From Curvibacter sp. (GTDB lineage: Bacteria > Pseudomonadota > Gammaproteobacteria > Burkholderiales > Burkholderiaceae_C), in contig JAFAMV010000006.1 of the NCBI GenBank assembly GCA_019233055.1, forward strand, positions 1-46,447: DNA of 46,447 nt, written 5' to 3'. A model generated the notes under the pieces. It made no database searches and had not been told where the DNA came from. It saw only the letters and a list, made by a program, of their open reading frames with translations. Positions 27,893-37,079 of this stretch are shown one piece after another. The first letter of the stretch is position 1. Each line of letters opens with the position of its first letter. A program made the translations under genes and the position numbers.

Positions 27893-27935
27893 AGTGTCGG
27901 CATTGTCCGACAGCAGACCATCGACTGCCGACACT
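27893..27935. promoter_or_regulatory. Perfect 10-bp inverted repeat after gltL
   Basis: AGTGTCGGCA (27893-27902) and TGCCGACACT (27926-27935) are perfectly complementary across a 23-nt loop. A shorter alternative stem, TGTCGG (27895-27900) with CCGACA (27907-27912), would compete with it, and TGTCCGACA itself is a palindrome. It begins 7 nt after the gltL stop. There is no T run, so it may be a 3'-end structure or an operator for the next unit (rnk). Confidence 0.45.
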
Positions 27936-28196
27936 ATGATGCCGGGATGTTCTCCCCCGGCTCCCATCTTCCGCCTCTGAACCGCCTGCCGGCGGTGCCG
28001 GGGTGCGCCTGCCGCCGGGGCCTTCTTCGCCCGAAGGCGCTGTCCCGAGGCCTGCTTGCAGCAGACCTCTGAGCCCGGCGGTTCCCTTTCCCACCTTCCT
28101 CGCTTGCCGAATCGCCGGGCCTGTCGACCGCCCCCAAACGGGGCCAAGCAGCCGCACCGGCCGGCCCGTGCCGGGACCATCTGACAGGATGTTCCC
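27936..28196. other. Gene-free leader region before rnk
   Basis: The gap from gltL to rnk (27887-28196) is 310 bp. Apart from the inverted repeat at its left end I see only GC-rich sequence with small local hairpins (for example GCCTTC with GAAGGC near 28020-28035) and no convincing coding frame. The rnk promoter and leader must lie here, but I cannot place the boxes. Confidence 0.4.
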
Positions 28197-28625
28197 ATGT
28201 CAAATCCTCTTCCCTCCCATCCCGAGCTCCGTGTGCTCACCGAACTCGATGAAGTCCGCCTGCGCCGTCTGCGCGATCGCCAGACCTTGAGCGGCGAACT
28301 CGAAGCCGCCCTGGCGGCGGTGTTCGACCAGGCCGATCTCGTGCCCACCCGCGAGGTGCCGCCGGATGTGGTCACCATGCTGTCGCGGGTGGTGCTCCAA
28401 TCGGCCGATGCGCCTGCGCAGACCCAGGTGCTCACCGTCGCCTACCCGGCGGACGCCCAGCCTGAACGCGGCGTGGTCTCGGTGTTGTCGCCGCTCGGGC
28501 TGGCCCTGCTGGGGCGCCGGGTGGGTCAGCAGGTGGGCTGGTCCGCGCCGGACGGCACGCTGGCCCGGTGGCGCATCGCGTCGCTCGACTACCAGCCCGA
28601 GGCCGCAGGTCATTTCTCCGTCTGA
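28197..28625 (+). CDS. rnk: Nucleoside diphosphate kinase regulator / Gre-like factor Rnk
   Basis: A 142-residue protein with a short N-terminal helical region (DEVRLRRLRDRQTLSGELEAAL) and a GreA/GreB C-terminal FKBP-like domain (VVTMLSRVVLQSAD, VSVLSPLGLALLGRRVGQQVGW). Rnk binds RNA polymerase in E. coli but lacks the long Gre coiled coil, as here. It is close in sequence to the greB C-terminal domain in this window but is a separate family. It lies 60 nt ahead of pyrC on the same strand and may share its transcript. Confidence 0.88.
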   Translation: MSNPLPSHPELRVLTELDEVRLRRLRDRQTLSGELEAALAAVFDQADLVPTREVPPDVVTMLSRVVLQSADAPAQTQVLTVAYPADAQPERGVVSVLSPLGLALLGRRVGQQVGWSAPDGTLARWRIASLDYQPEAAGHFSV

Positions 28626-28685
28626 CACGGTTCGGCCCGGCGGGCCTCTGGCGAGGCGGGGGGCGGGGATGCGAAAATCCCGCCC

Positions 28686-29717
28686 ATGACCGACACCCTC
28701 AAGATCACCCGCCCCGACGACTGGCACCTGCATGTGCGCGATGCCGATGCACTGCGCAGCGTGGTGCCCCACACCGCCGCCCAGTTCGGCCGGGCCATCA
28801 TCATGCCCAACCTGAAGCCGCCCGTGACCACGGCCGCCCAGGCCCTGGCCTACCGCGAGCGCATCCTGGCCGCCGTGCCGGCCGGTTCGGGTTTCGAGCC
28901 GCTGATGACGCTCTACCTCACCGACAGGCTGGCCCCCGAGGAGATCGTCCGGGCCAAGGCGGCTGGCATCGTCGCCTGCAAGCTCTACCCGGCGGGCGCC
29001 ACCACCAACAGCGATGCCGGGGTGACCGATCTGCGCAAGATCTATCCCACGCTGGAGGCCATGCAGCGCGAGGGCCTGCTCCTGCTGGTCCATGGCGAGG
29101 TCACCTCACCCGACATCGACCTCTTCGACCGCGAGGCGGTGTTCATCGAGACCCAGCTGATTCCATTGCGGCGCGACTTCCCGGAGCTCAAGATCGTCTT
29201 CGAGCACATCACCACGCGTGAGGCGGCCCAGTATGTCGAGGCCGCAGACCGTTTCACGGGCGCCACCATCACCGCCCACCACCTGCTGTTCAATCGGAAC
29301 GCGATCTTCACTGGCGGCATCCGTCCGCACTACTACTGCCTGCCCGTGCTCAAGCGGGAAACCCATCGTCAGGCCTTGCTGCAGGCGGCCACCGGGGGCA
29401 ACAGCCGTTTCTTCCTGGGCACCGACAGCGCTCCCCACCCGGCCCACCTGAAAGAGCACGCCAGCGGCTGCGCCGGCTGCTACACGGCCCACGCCGCGAT
29501 CGAGATGTATGCCGAGGCCTTCGACCAGGTCGGTCGGCTGGAGCGGCTTGAAGGCTTCGCCAGCGTCCATGGCGCCGATTTCTATGGCCTGCCGCGCAAC
29601 ACCGACCAGATCGAGTTGCGCCGCGAGAGCTGGGTCACGCCGGCGCATTTTGCGTTCGGAGAGGCCGAGTTGAAACCCTTGCGCGGCGGCGAGGCGCTGC
29701 CCTGGCGTCTGGTCTGA
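28686..29717 (+). CDS. pyrC: Dihydroorotase
   Basis: A 343-residue zinc enzyme of pyrimidine synthesis cyclising carbamoyl aspartate. The metal motif HLH is at residues 14-16 (DDWHLHVRD). [10 protein letters not shown] binds substrate, and the carbamylated Lys is in [14 protein letters not shown]. Further metal ligands come from VHGEV and FEHITT, with the catalytic Asp in LGTDSAPH. Length and motifs match the E. coli type. It appears to be followed by its own noncoding gap before htpX. Confidence 0.97.
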   Translation: MTDTLKITRPDDWHLHVRDADALRSVVPHTAAQFGRAIIMPNLKPPVTTAAQALAYRERILAAVPAGSGFEPLMTLYLTDRLAPEEIVRAKAAGIVACKLYPAGATTNSDAGVTDLRKIYPTLEAMQREGLLLLVHGEVTSPDIDLFDREAVFIETQLIPLRRDFPELKIVFEHITTREAAQYVEAADRFTGATITAHHLLFNRNAIFTGGIRPHYYCLPVLKRETHRQALLQAATGGNSRFFLGTDSAPHPAHLKEHASGCAGCYTAHAAIEMYAEAFDQVGRLERLEGFASVHGADFYGLPRNTDQIELRRESWVTPAHFAFGEAELKPLRGGEALPWRLV

Positions 29718-29831
29718 AACGGACGGGGCCGGGGGCGCCCTGGCGGGAACTTTTCTGCGCCGCCGGGTTCTTCTGAACTGGCCCGCGCAGGGCCGCAAAA
29801 GCATTCACAACAGAGCACACTGCGCATCCAG

Positions 29832-29878
29832 TCAGGTCCGGGGTTCGCCGGACCTGATCCGGTCCCCTGCGGGGCCGG
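29832..29878 (+). promoter_or_regulatory. Two adjacent hairpins ahead of htpX
   Basis: TCAGGTCCGG (29832-29841) pairs perfectly with CCGGACCTGA (29848-29857). A second stem directly follows, with CCGG and CCCC (29859-29867, one bulged T) pairing with GGGG and CCGG (29871-29878). The pair sits 28 nt before the htpX ATG, in the pyrC-htpX gap. There is no T tract, so it could be a terminator remnant for pyrC or a structured htpX 5' leader. Confidence 0.5.
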
Positions 29879-29906
29879 GCCTGCATTTCATTCCTCCGGA
29901 GAATTC

Positions 29907-30782
29907 ATGAAACGTATCTTGTTGCTGGTGTTGACCAACGTGGCCGTGGTGGTGGTGCTCGGCATCGTGGCCAGTCTGCTGGGCGTCAACCGCTACCTCA
30001 CGGCCAATGGCCTGAACCTCGGCGCCCTGCTGGGGTTCGCGCTGGTGATGGGCTTCGGCGGTGCCTTCATCTCATTGCTGATCAGCAAGCCCATGGCCAA
30101 GTGGAGTTCGGGCGTGCGCGTCATCCAGTCGCCGCAGTCGGCCGACGAGGCCTGGATCCTCGAGACGGTGCGCCGTTTCGCCGATCAGGCCGGCATCCGC
30201 ATGCCCGAGGTCGGCATCTACGAAGGCGAGGCGAATGCCTTTGCCACCGGGGCCTTCCGGAATTCGGCGCTGGTGGCCATCTCCACCGGGCTGCTGCAGG
30301 GCATGAACCGCGAGGAGGTCGAGGCGGTGATCGGCCACGAGATCTCGCACGTGGCCAATGGCGACATGGTCACCATGACCCTGATCCAGGGCGTGATGAA
30401 CACCTTCGTGGTGTTCCTTTCGCGGGTCATCGGTTATGCGGTCGACAGCTTTCTGCGCAAGAACGATGACGAACGCTCGGGCCCTGGCATCGGCTACATG
30501 GTCACCACCATCGTTCTCGACATCGTGCTCGGTTTCCTGGCCAGCATGATCGTGGCCTGGTTCTCCCGCCAGCGCGAGTTCCGCGCCGATGCCGGCGCCG
30601 CGCGGCTCATGGGGCGGCAGCAGCCCATGGTGCATGCGCTGCAGCGTCTGGGCGGCATGACCCCGGGCGAACTGCCCAAGAGTGTCGCGGCCCTGGGCAT
30701 CACCGGAGGCCTGGGCAAGCTGTTCGCCACCCATCCCCCGATCGAGGAGCGCATTGCCCGCCTGCAGGCCTTGCAGGGCTGA
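29907..30782 (+). CDS. htpX: Membrane zinc protease HtpX
   Basis: A 291-residue M48B protease of inner-membrane quality control. Two N-terminal helices (about 4-25 and 36-60) precede the catalytic HEISH at 144-148, with a third zinc ligand in [12 protein letters not shown]. Two more membrane segments lie between ([30 protein letters not shown]). HtpX degrades damaged membrane proteins and is usually stress-induced. The ribosome site CGGAG is 5 nt before the ATG. Structured hairpins precede it. Confidence 0.97.
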   Translation: MKRILLLVLTNVAVVVVLGIVASLLGVNRYLTANGLNLGALLGFALVMGFGGAFISLLISKPMAKWSSGVRVIQSPQSADEAWILETVRRFADQAGIRMPEVGIYEGEANAFATGAFRNSALVAISTGLLQGMNREEVEAVIGHEISHVANGDMVTMTLIQGVMNTFVVFLSRVIGYAVDSFLRKNDDERSGPGIGYMVTTIVLDIVLGFLASMIVAWFSRQREFRADAGAARLMGRQQPMVHALQRLGGMTPGELPKSVAALGITGGLGKLFATHPPIEERIARLQALQG

Positions 30783-30789
30783 GGCGGTA

Positions 30790-30866
30790 GATTTCCCCTC
30801 TGGGCAAAGACTGTTCAGTTCGGCTAAGCTGCCTCGCGTTGCCAATGCGAGGGGGAAATCGCCATG
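30790..30866 (+). promoter_or_regulatory. Inverted repeat that could mask the chemoreceptor ribosome site
   Basis: GATTTCCCCTC (30790-30800) pairs with GAGGGGGAAATC (30849-30860, one extra G). The right arm contains the only Shine-Dalgarno sequence (GAGGGGG) of the chemoreceptor whose ATG is at 30864. If the transcript begins in or before the left arm, for example by read-through from htpX, the start would be closed. Confidence 0.4.
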
Positions 30867-32453
30867 CTGTCGGGTCTTTTTTCGCAAACGCGGCTGCGGC
30901 CGCGTCTGGCGTTGAGTTTCGGTCTGGTCTGCCTGGTCATGATCGGGGCGGCCGGGGTCGGCGTCTGGCGGCTGAGCCAGTTGCAGGCCATCGCGGACGA
31001 TCTGGGCGGGGCGTCGGCCGAGCGGGCGCTGCTGGCGCGGGAGTTGCACGCCATCGTCGTGATCAGCGCCAGCCGGGCGGAGACCCTGCTGCTGCTGGAC
31101 AACCCGGCCTATGCCAAACGCATCGAGGCCGACCGCAAGATCACCTCCAAGCGTTCCGAGGTGGTGCGCAAGCGCTTGGATGCGCTGGCCACCGACGAAG
31201 CGTCGAAGCAGATATTCCAGGAGATCGACCGTGCCGGCAACAAATTCCGCGAGGTGCGGGACAAGCTGGTCCATCAGCGCGAGGCGGGTCAGGCGGTGCC
31301 GGAGGAGGCGATCGGCTCCGAGTTGCGGCCGGCAGCCGACGGCTACTCGGCTGCCGTCGACAAGCTGGCCGACTACCAGCGCGAGCGCGTCCAGACGGCG
31401 CGGGAACTGGCCGACAGCAGCGAACGCCAGGGCATGGTCCTGCTGGTCTTCGGCTCATTGGTTGGGCTGGCCCTGAGCCTGTTGTGCGGCTGGCTGCTGT
31501 CGCGCTCCATCCTGCGGCCGGTGTCGGAAGCCTCCGACCTGGCCGGCCATATCGCGCGCGGCGACCTGACCCAGGCCTCGCCGCACCCGGACGACCGGAG
31601 CCGGGACGAGGTGCAGGGCCTGCTGCGCGAGCTGGGGGCCATGCAGGATCGTTTGGTGGATCTGGTCTCCGGCATGGCCGGTGCCAGCAGTTCGGTGGCC
31701 AACGCCAGCAGCGAGATCGCCGCCGGCAACAACGATTTCTCTTCCCGCACCGAGCAGACCGCCTCCAGCCTCGAGGAGATCGCGGCCAGCATGGAGGAGT
31801 TGGTCTCGACCGTGCGCCAGAGTGCCGATGCAGCCCATCAGGCCGAGAGCCTGGCCGGCTCGGCCAGCGGTGTGGCGGTCCAGGGCCGTGATGTGGTGGC
31901 CCGCGTGGTGTCGACCATGGAGGGTATTTCCGGCTCTTCCAGGCGCATCGCCGACATCACCGGCGTCATCGACGGCATCGCCTTCCAGACCAACATCCTG
32001 GCCTTGAATGCGGCGGTGGAGGCTGCCCGTGCCGGAGAGCAGGGGCGCGGCTTCGCGGTGGTGGCCGGTGAGGTGCGCGTGCTGGCACAGCGGGCAGGGT
32101 CGGCGGCCAAGGAGATCCGCGACCTGATCTCGGCCAGCGTCGGCCAGGTCGAGGCGGGGGCCCAACTGGTGCAGCAGGCGGGCACCACCATGGAGGAAAT
32201 CGTGAGTTCGGTGTCCCGGGTCAGCACCATCGTGGTCGAGTTGAGCACCACGGCCCGCGAACAGAGCACGGGGCTGAGTCAGGTCAGCGAGGCCGTGAGC
32301 CGGCTGGACCAGATCACCCAGCAGAACGCCGCCCTGGTCGAGGAGTCTGCCGCCGCCGCCCAGGGGCTGCGCAGCCAGGCGCAGCAATTGGCAGGCATGG
32401 TGGAGTCCTTCCACCTGCCGGCCTCGGCCAGACAGGCGCTGGCCGCGCTCTGA
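30864..32453 (+). CDS. Methyl-accepting chemotaxis protein
   Basis: A 529-residue receptor of Tsr/Tar-like size. It has TM1 at about 17-36 and a periplasmic region of about 150 residues predicted to be a four-helix bundle. TM2 lies at about 190-213, then HAMP ([22 protein letters not shown]) and a signalling coiled coil with the conserved tip [21 protein letters not shown]. It ends shortly after the coiled coil ([14 protein letters not shown]) and has no NWETF-type pentapeptide for CheR/CheB tethering. The ligand cannot be inferred. It lies after htpX on the same strand and converges with the FAD protein. Confidence 0.95.
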   Translation: MLSGLFSQTRLRPRLALSFGLVCLVMIGAAGVGVWRLSQLQAIADDLGGASAERALLARELHAIVVISASRAETLLLLDNPAYAKRIEADRKITSKRSEVVRKRLDALATDEASKQIFQEIDRAGNKFREVRDKLVHQREAGQAVPEEAIGSELRPAADGYSAAVDKLADYQRERVQTARELADSSERQGMVLLVFGSLVGLALSLLCGWLLSRSILRPVSEASDLAGHIARGDLTQASPHPDDRSRDEVQGLLRELGAMQDRLVDLVSGMAGASSSVANASSEIAAGNNDFSSRTEQTASSLEEIAASMEELVSTVRQSADAAHQAESLAGSASGVAVQGRDVVARVVSTMEGISGSSRRIADITGVIDGIAFQTNILALNAAVEAARAGEQGRGFAVVAGEVRVLAQRAGSAAKEIRDLISASVGQVEAGAQLVQQAGTTMEEIVSSVSRVSTIVVELSTTAREQSTGLSQVSEAVSRLDQITQQNAALVEESAAAAQGLRSQAQQLAGMVESFHLPASARQALAAL

Positions 32454-32528
32454 GCACGCTGGCCGGTCTGGCGGCTGGGCGGCCGCCGGTCAGTCGGGCG
32501 GATCCTGGAGGACAGCGCCTGCAGCCGT

Positions 32529-34274
32529 TCAGTGGCCGGGGCTGCCGAGCAGGCTGCGGGCCACCGCTTCGCCGACTCGGATGCCGTCCACGCCTGCCGA
32601 GAGAATGCCGCCGGCATAGCTGGCACCTTCGCCGGCCGGAAACAGACCTGTCGTGTTGAGGCTCTCGAAGGCGTCGGTGCGCGCCATCTTCAGCGGCGAG
32701 GAGGTGCGCGTCTCGACGCCGGTGAGCACCGCATCGGGCAGGTCGAAGCCACGGATCTTGCGACCGAAGGCGGGAAAGGCCTCACGCAGGGCGTCGATGG
32801 CGTAGGCGGGCAGGGCGCTGGACAGGTCCCCCAGCCGGACCCCGGGCTTGTAGGAGGGTTCGACCTGCCCCAGCGCGGTGGAAGGGCGTCCGGCCAGGAA
32901 ATCCCCCAGCAACTGTCCTGGCGCCTCGTAGCTGCTTCCGCCCAGGGCATAGGCGCGGCTCTCGAGTTGGCGTTGCAGCACCACGCCGGCCAGCGGATGC
33001 ACCGTGCCTGCCGGCGGTGCCTGCCAGCGATGTTCGGGCATGGCCCATTCGAAGGCGGCCGCATCGCTGGGGTAGTCGTGCGGGTCGATGGCCACCACGA
33101 TGCCGGCGTTGGCATTGCGTTCGTTGCGTGAGTACTGGCTCATGCCGTTGGTCACGACACGGCCCGGCTCCGAGGTGGCGGCCACCACGGTGCCCCCGGG
33201 GCACATGCAGAAGCTGTAGACCGCACGTCCGTTGTTCGCATGGTGCACCAGCTTGTAATCGGCCGCGCCCAGCAGCGGGTGTCCGGCATGGCGGCCCCAG
33301 CGCGCCCGGTCGATCAGGCTCTGGGGATGCTCGACCCGGAAGCCCACGGAGAAGGGTTTGGCCTCGAGGTGGACGCCGCGCTGGTGCAGCATGGCAAACG
33401 TGTCTCGGGCGCTGTGGCCCAGCGCCATCACCACATGGGTGGCCGGCAGTTCGCGGGTCTCGCCGCTGCGAGCGTCCAGCACCATGAGGCCGCGCAGGCG
33501 CCGACCCTGCGGCGTGGTGTCGACCAGCACGTCGGTCACCTTCTGCTCGAAGCGGATTTCCCCGCCCAGCGCGATGATCTGCTCGCGCAGGTTCTCGACC
33601 ACCTTGACCAGCTTGAAGGTGCCGATGTGGGGGTGGGCCACATACAGGATCTCCTCGGGTGCGCCGGCCTGCACGAATTCGGTCATGACCTTGCGGCCCA
33701 GGTGACGCGGGTCCTTGATCTGGCTGTACAGCTTGCCGTCGGAAAAGGTGCCGGCGCCGCCCTCGCCGAACTGCACATTCGATTCGGGGTTGAGCACCTT
33801 CTTGCGCCACAGGCCCCAGGTGTCGCGGGTGCGTTCTCGCACCGTCTTGCCGCGCTCCAGCACGATGGGCCTGAAGCCCATCTGCGCCAGCACCAGCGCG
33901 GCGAAGATGCCGCAAGGACCGAAGCCGACCACCACCGGACGTTCGTTGGCCCGGCCCGGAAAACCGGCCGGCGCCTGGCCGGGCGGGTGCCAGACCATGT
34001 CGGGCGTGGCGCCGACATGGGGATGGCTGCCATGGCGCGCCAGCACCTCGGCCTCGGCCTCGGCGTCGACCAGGGTCAGGTCGACGATGTAGACCGCCAG
34101 CAGGTCGGCCTTGCGGGCATCGAAACTGCGTTTGTAGACCTGCAGATGGGCGATGGCGCTTTCGTCCAGGCCGAGCTGCTGGGCGCAGAGGCGGCAAAGG
34201 GCCTCCACCGGGTGTTGCTCGGGATCGGCCGGCAACTGGGCCAGCGGCAGTTTGAGTTCGGAGATTCTGATCAT
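32529..34274 (-). CDS. COG2509-type FAD-dependent oxidoreductase of unknown substrate
   Basis: A 581-residue protein. The N-terminal 100 residues form a small domain (MIRISELKLPL, then VYKRSFDARK). The FAD dinucleotide fold follows with VVVGFGPCGIFAALVLAQMG near residue 112. Family-typical segments are VQFGEGGAGTFSDGKLYSQ and MCPGGTVVAATSEPG, then the C-terminal GLFPAGEGASYAGGILSAGVDG FAD-contact motif. These proteins are widespread and usually described only as uncharacterised FAD-dependent dehydrogenases. Length and motifs are normal and the gene stands alone, divergent from the DUF898 gene. Confidence 0.92.
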   Translation of the reverse strand: MIRISELKLPLAQLPADPEQHPVEALCRLCAQQLGLDESAIAHLQVYKRSFDARKADLLAVYIVDLTLVDAEAEAEVLARHGSHPHVGATPDMVWHPPGQAPAGFPGRANERPVVVGFGPCGIFAALVLAQMGFRPIVLERGKTVRERTRDTWGLWRKKVLNPESNVQFGEGGAGTFSDGKLYSQIKDPRHLGRKVMTEFVQAGAPEEILYVAHPHIGTFKLVKVVENLREQIIALGGEIRFEQKVTDVLVDTTPQGRRLRGLMVLDARSGETRELPATHVVMALGHSARDTFAMLHQRGVHLEAKPFSVGFRVEHPQSLIDRARWGRHAGHPLLGAADYKLVHHANNGRAVYSFCMCPGGTVVAATSEPGRVVTNGMSQYSRNERNANAGIVVAIDPHDYPSDAAAFEWAMPEHRWQAPPAGTVHPLAGVVLQRQLESRAYALGGSSYEAPGQLLGDFLAGRPSTALGQVEPSYKPGVRLGDLSSALPAYAIDALREAFPAFGRKIRGFDLPDAVLTGVETRTSSPLKMARTDAFESLNTTGLFPAGEGASYAGGILSAGVDGIRVGEAVARSLLGSPGH

Positions 34275-34560
34275 GGGGCCGGCTTGTGTTGATCAAGCAG
34301 AGGGCAGGCGGGGTGCCGATTTTACGGCCTGGATCAAAACCGGCATGACGCGTGCTGCACTGATTTCTGTGGTGTGGAAGACGAAATGGTCTGGCTTTGT
34401 TATTTTTTGTCGCAGGCCGTGCTAGTCTTTGCTTTTGCGGATGACAGCAGGGCGGGGGAGCCGGCTGGATCTGCCAGGAGGTGCAGGTGTCGTCGCAGCG
34501 GCAGGGGTGACCGGGCGATGCCTGTGGCCGCGTCTGTTTCCGAGTGGGTGTTGGGTGTCC

Positions 34561-35823
34561 ATGCAGAATCAACAAAACAAGCTCATCCGCAACGGCCCGG
34601 CGGGCAATACACCGCTGTCGGCGGCTGCGCCCATCGATGCCTATCCATTGGTCTTCACCGGCAGTGGCGGCAGCTTTGCGCGCCTGTGGCTGGCCAATCT
34701 GGTGCGCAAGATCTTCACCCTGGGGATGTACCAGCCCTGGGCCCGCAGGCGGGTGGCCATGTACCTGCACGGTCACACGCTGGTGGCCGATTCGCCGCTT
34801 GAATTCACCGCGTCGCAGCGGCGCATGACCAAGGGCTTCCTGATCTTCGTGGTGCTGTACCTGGCCTACAAGCTGGCGGTCGGCACCGGGCAGACCCTGG
34901 CTGCCGGCCTGTTCCTGTTCGGTGGCGCCCTGCTGGCGCCGCTGCTGTGGACCCAGGCCATGAGGTTTCGGCTCTCCTCGACCCGCTGGCGGGGCATCCA
35001 GATCCGATTCTCGGCCCGCTGGCTGGACATCTACCGGGCCAGTTGGCCGATGTTGGCGCTGGCGCTGCTGTGGCTGGGCGTGGTCCGGGCCTTGACGTGG
35101 CTGATGGGCAATCCGGGGCCCGCCACCACGACGGATGCCTTGCGGCACACGGTGGAGCAGGTCTGGCCCAGCGGACTGGCCGTGGTCGTGCTGGCCCTGG
35201 TGCTGTCCTTCATGTGCCTGGTGCGCCTTGAATACAACTACCGCAATCTGCTGGTGAAGTTCACCCAGGTCGGCGGGCATGGCGGGCGGTGGCGGCCCCA
35301 CTACGGGGATTTTGTCCGCATCTGGATCGGCACCGGGGCCTTGCTGCTGGGCGGGGCCCTGCTGGTGGGCCTCTTGGGGGTGGGGTTGGCGCAATGGTTG
35401 ATGCCCCATGGCGGCGGCCACGGCATGACGGGCGGCCGGGCCTTCGTGCTGGGCCTGCTGTCCGTGCTGACCTTCCTGCTGGCCTTGCTGGCGGGGTTGT
35501 CGCCTGCCAGGGCCTACCGTGAGGCGCGGCTCTTCCGCCTGACCTGGAACCATGCCGGTCTGGGGCAGGTGGCACGTTTCAAATGCCGGTTGAATGTGCG
35601 CGCCTATGTCTTTCTGCGCATCCGAAACCTGCTGCTGACCCTGCTGACCCTGGGGTTCTACCGGCCCTTCGGGCTGGTGGCCGAATACCGCATGAAGATC
35701 GAGTCCCTGACCTTGTATGTCAAGGGCGGCCTGGACCAGTTGGTCGATCGCCTGCAGCAGGACCAGCCGGACGGACTCGGGGACGCTCTTGCGGATGCGG
35801 TCGGCATGGACATGCTGGGCTGA
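34561..35823 (+). CDS. DUF898 (YjgN-like) integral membrane protein
   Basis: About 420 residues. The DUF898 start reads YPLVFTGSGGSFARLWLANLVRKIFTLGMYQPWARRRVAMYL, with the F-x-G-x-G, W-x-N-L-L and Y-x-x-W-A markers of the family. Six or so membrane helices follow. A second copy-like segment, ARFKCRLNVRAYVFLRIRNLLLTLLTLGFYRPF, sits near the end, showing the internal repeat. The frame is open upstream to 34429, but the ATG at 34561 is the sensible start; its ribosome site is weak. The 286-bp gap before it (34275-34560) holds no other feature I can name. Function is unknown. The M48 protease gene follows after 19 nt, a recurrent pairing. Confidence 0.85.
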   Translation: MQNQQNKLIRNGPAGNTPLSAAAPIDAYPLVFTGSGGSFARLWLANLVRKIFTLGMYQPWARRRVAMYLHGHTLVADSPLEFTASQRRMTKGFLIFVVLYLAYKLAVGTGQTLAAGLFLFGGALLAPLLWTQAMRFRLSSTRWRGIQIRFSARWLDIYRASWPMLALALLWLGVVRALTWLMGNPGPATTTDALRHTVEQVWPSGLAVVVLALVLSFMCLVRLEYNYRNLLVKFTQVGGHGGRWRPHYGDFVRIWIGTGALLLGGALLVGLLGVGLAQWLMPHGGGHGMTGGRAFVLGLLSVLTFLLALLAGLSPARAYREARLFRLTWNHAGLGQVARFKCRLNVRAYVFLRIRNLLLTLLTLGFYRPFGLVAEYRMKIESLTLYVKGGLDQLVDRLQQDQPDGLGDALADAVGMDMLG

Positions 35824-35842
35824 ACGGTTTCGTCGGCATCTC

Positions 35843-36970
35843 ATGCAGGCTTCTGTGGCGACCGAACCCGATCTGATGCCGGCGGTCTGGTTTGACGGCC
35901 GCAGCAGCCGTGGGCTGCCGGTGTTGTGCGGGCTGACGGCCGCCCCCGAGGGCGTGAGCCTGTGTCTGCATCCCCTGCAGGCGGGGTTGCCGCTGCGCCG
36001 CTTTTCGCGCGCGGAGATCGACTGGTCTGCCGATGTCCCGGACGGCGAAGGCCCTTTGCACCTGCCCTTGGCGGACGCCGGGACCTTGCGTCTGGCGGAT
36101 CGTCAGCGCTGGCGCCGCGCTTGTGCTGCGGCCGGTCTGCGGCCTGCGCTGTGGCACCGGATCGAGCGGCGCTGGTCCACATTGCTGGCGCTGGGCGGGT
36201 TGTCGCTGCTCGTGCTCTGGGCGGTGCTGCACCTGTCCACACCCTGGATGGCGGGCTGGCTGACCCGCTATGTGCCCCTGGCCTGGGAGCAGTCTCTGGC
36301 CCGGCAGGCCATGGCCTCGGCCGATCAACGCCTGTTGCATGCCAGTCGTCTGGATCCGGCCCGGCAGCAGCAGCTGCGACAGGCGTTCCAGGGGCTGGTC
36401 GAGCATCTGCCGGCCTCGCTGCAGGCCTACCCCGGGTATCGCCCGGCCCTGGTGCTGGCCTTCCGCCGCGGAATGGGTCCCAACGCTTTCGCGCTGCCGG
36501 GCGGGCAGGTGGTGATGACCGACGAACTGGTGGCGCTGGCGCAGCGCGAGCACCTCGACGACGACGCCCTGATGGGGGTCCTGGCCCACGAGATCGGTCA
36601 TGTCTGGTATCGCCATGGCACCCGGCTGCTGGTCGAGCAGGGGGTGCTCAATGTCGGCCTGGGATTGGCGCTTGGAGACCTGTCCAGCTTGCTGTCATCC
36701 GGCGGCTCGCTGCTCACCGGGCTGTCCTACCAGCGGCGTCATGAAGAGGAGGCCGATTGCTTTGCGCTGCGGGTCATGCGTGCCGATGACCGGCCGCTGG
36801 CACCGATGGCCGATCTGCTGGAACGACTCGAGGCTGCCGCCCACACCGGCCCGGACGCCCGGTCCGACACCACCGGCGCGGCCTCCTGGGGTGACTTTCT
36901 CCGCACCCATCCGGCCACGGCGCAGCGGGTCCAGCGTCTGCGCACGGCGCAGGTCGACGGCTGCCATTGA
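35843..36970 (+). CDS. M48 family metalloprotease, membrane anchored
   Basis: A 375-residue protein with an unrecognised N-terminal domain of about 110 residues. One membrane segment (about 113-131, LLALGGLSLLVLWAVLHLS) follows, and then an extracytoplasmic peptidase domain. The zinc motif HEIGH is at 249-253, the third ligand Glu is in RRHEEEADCFALRVM, and GPNAFALPGGQVVMTDEL is the family's substrate-strand region. The C-terminus (LRTHPATAQRVQRL) is also typical. I chose the ATG at 35843, 19 nt after the DUF898 stop. It probably acts with that membrane protein in the envelope; the target is unknown. Confidence 0.9.
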   Translation: MQASVATEPDLMPAVWFDGRSSRGLPVLCGLTAAPEGVSLCLHPLQAGLPLRRFSRAEIDWSADVPDGEGPLHLPLADAGTLRLADRQRWRRACAAAGLRPALWHRIERRWSTLLALGGLSLLVLWAVLHLSTPWMAGWLTRYVPLAWEQSLARQAMASADQRLLHASRLDPARQQQLRQAFQGLVEHLPASLQAYPGYRPALVLAFRRGMGPNAFALPGGQVVMTDELVALAQREHLDDDALMGVLAHEIGHVWYRHGTRLLVEQGVLNVGLGLALGDLSSLLSSGGSLLTGLSYQRRHEEEADCFALRVMRADDRPLAPMADLLERLEAAAHTGPDARSDTTGAASWGDFLRTHPATAQRVQRLRTAQVDGCH

Positions 36971-37051
36971 CGCGGTGGCGGCCCAAAGACCCCGGGCCGT
37001 GTCGGGGCATGGGCGCGGGCACTGCGCGGTTTATTCATGATGATTAACATT

Positions 37052-37073
37052 TATTTCGTCAACGTTCGAAATA
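37052..37073. promoter_or_regulatory. 22-bp palindrome, likely TetR-family operator
   Basis: TATTTCG (37052-37058) and CGAAATA (37067-37073) are perfect 7-bp arms around an 8-bp centre that contains AACGTT. It ends 6 bp before the start codon of the TetR-family gene, in a sharply AT-rich patch. A TAACAT (37045-37050) could be the -10, putting the start of transcription within the palindrome. Confidence 0.65.
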
Positions 37074-37079
37074 TTTGTC

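Noticed and set aside
32782..35844. A 1020-codon minus-strand frame across the FAD protein and DUF898 gene
   Set aside because: It is out of frame with the FAD gene and antisense to DUF898; Gln/Pro/Arg-rich with no domain.
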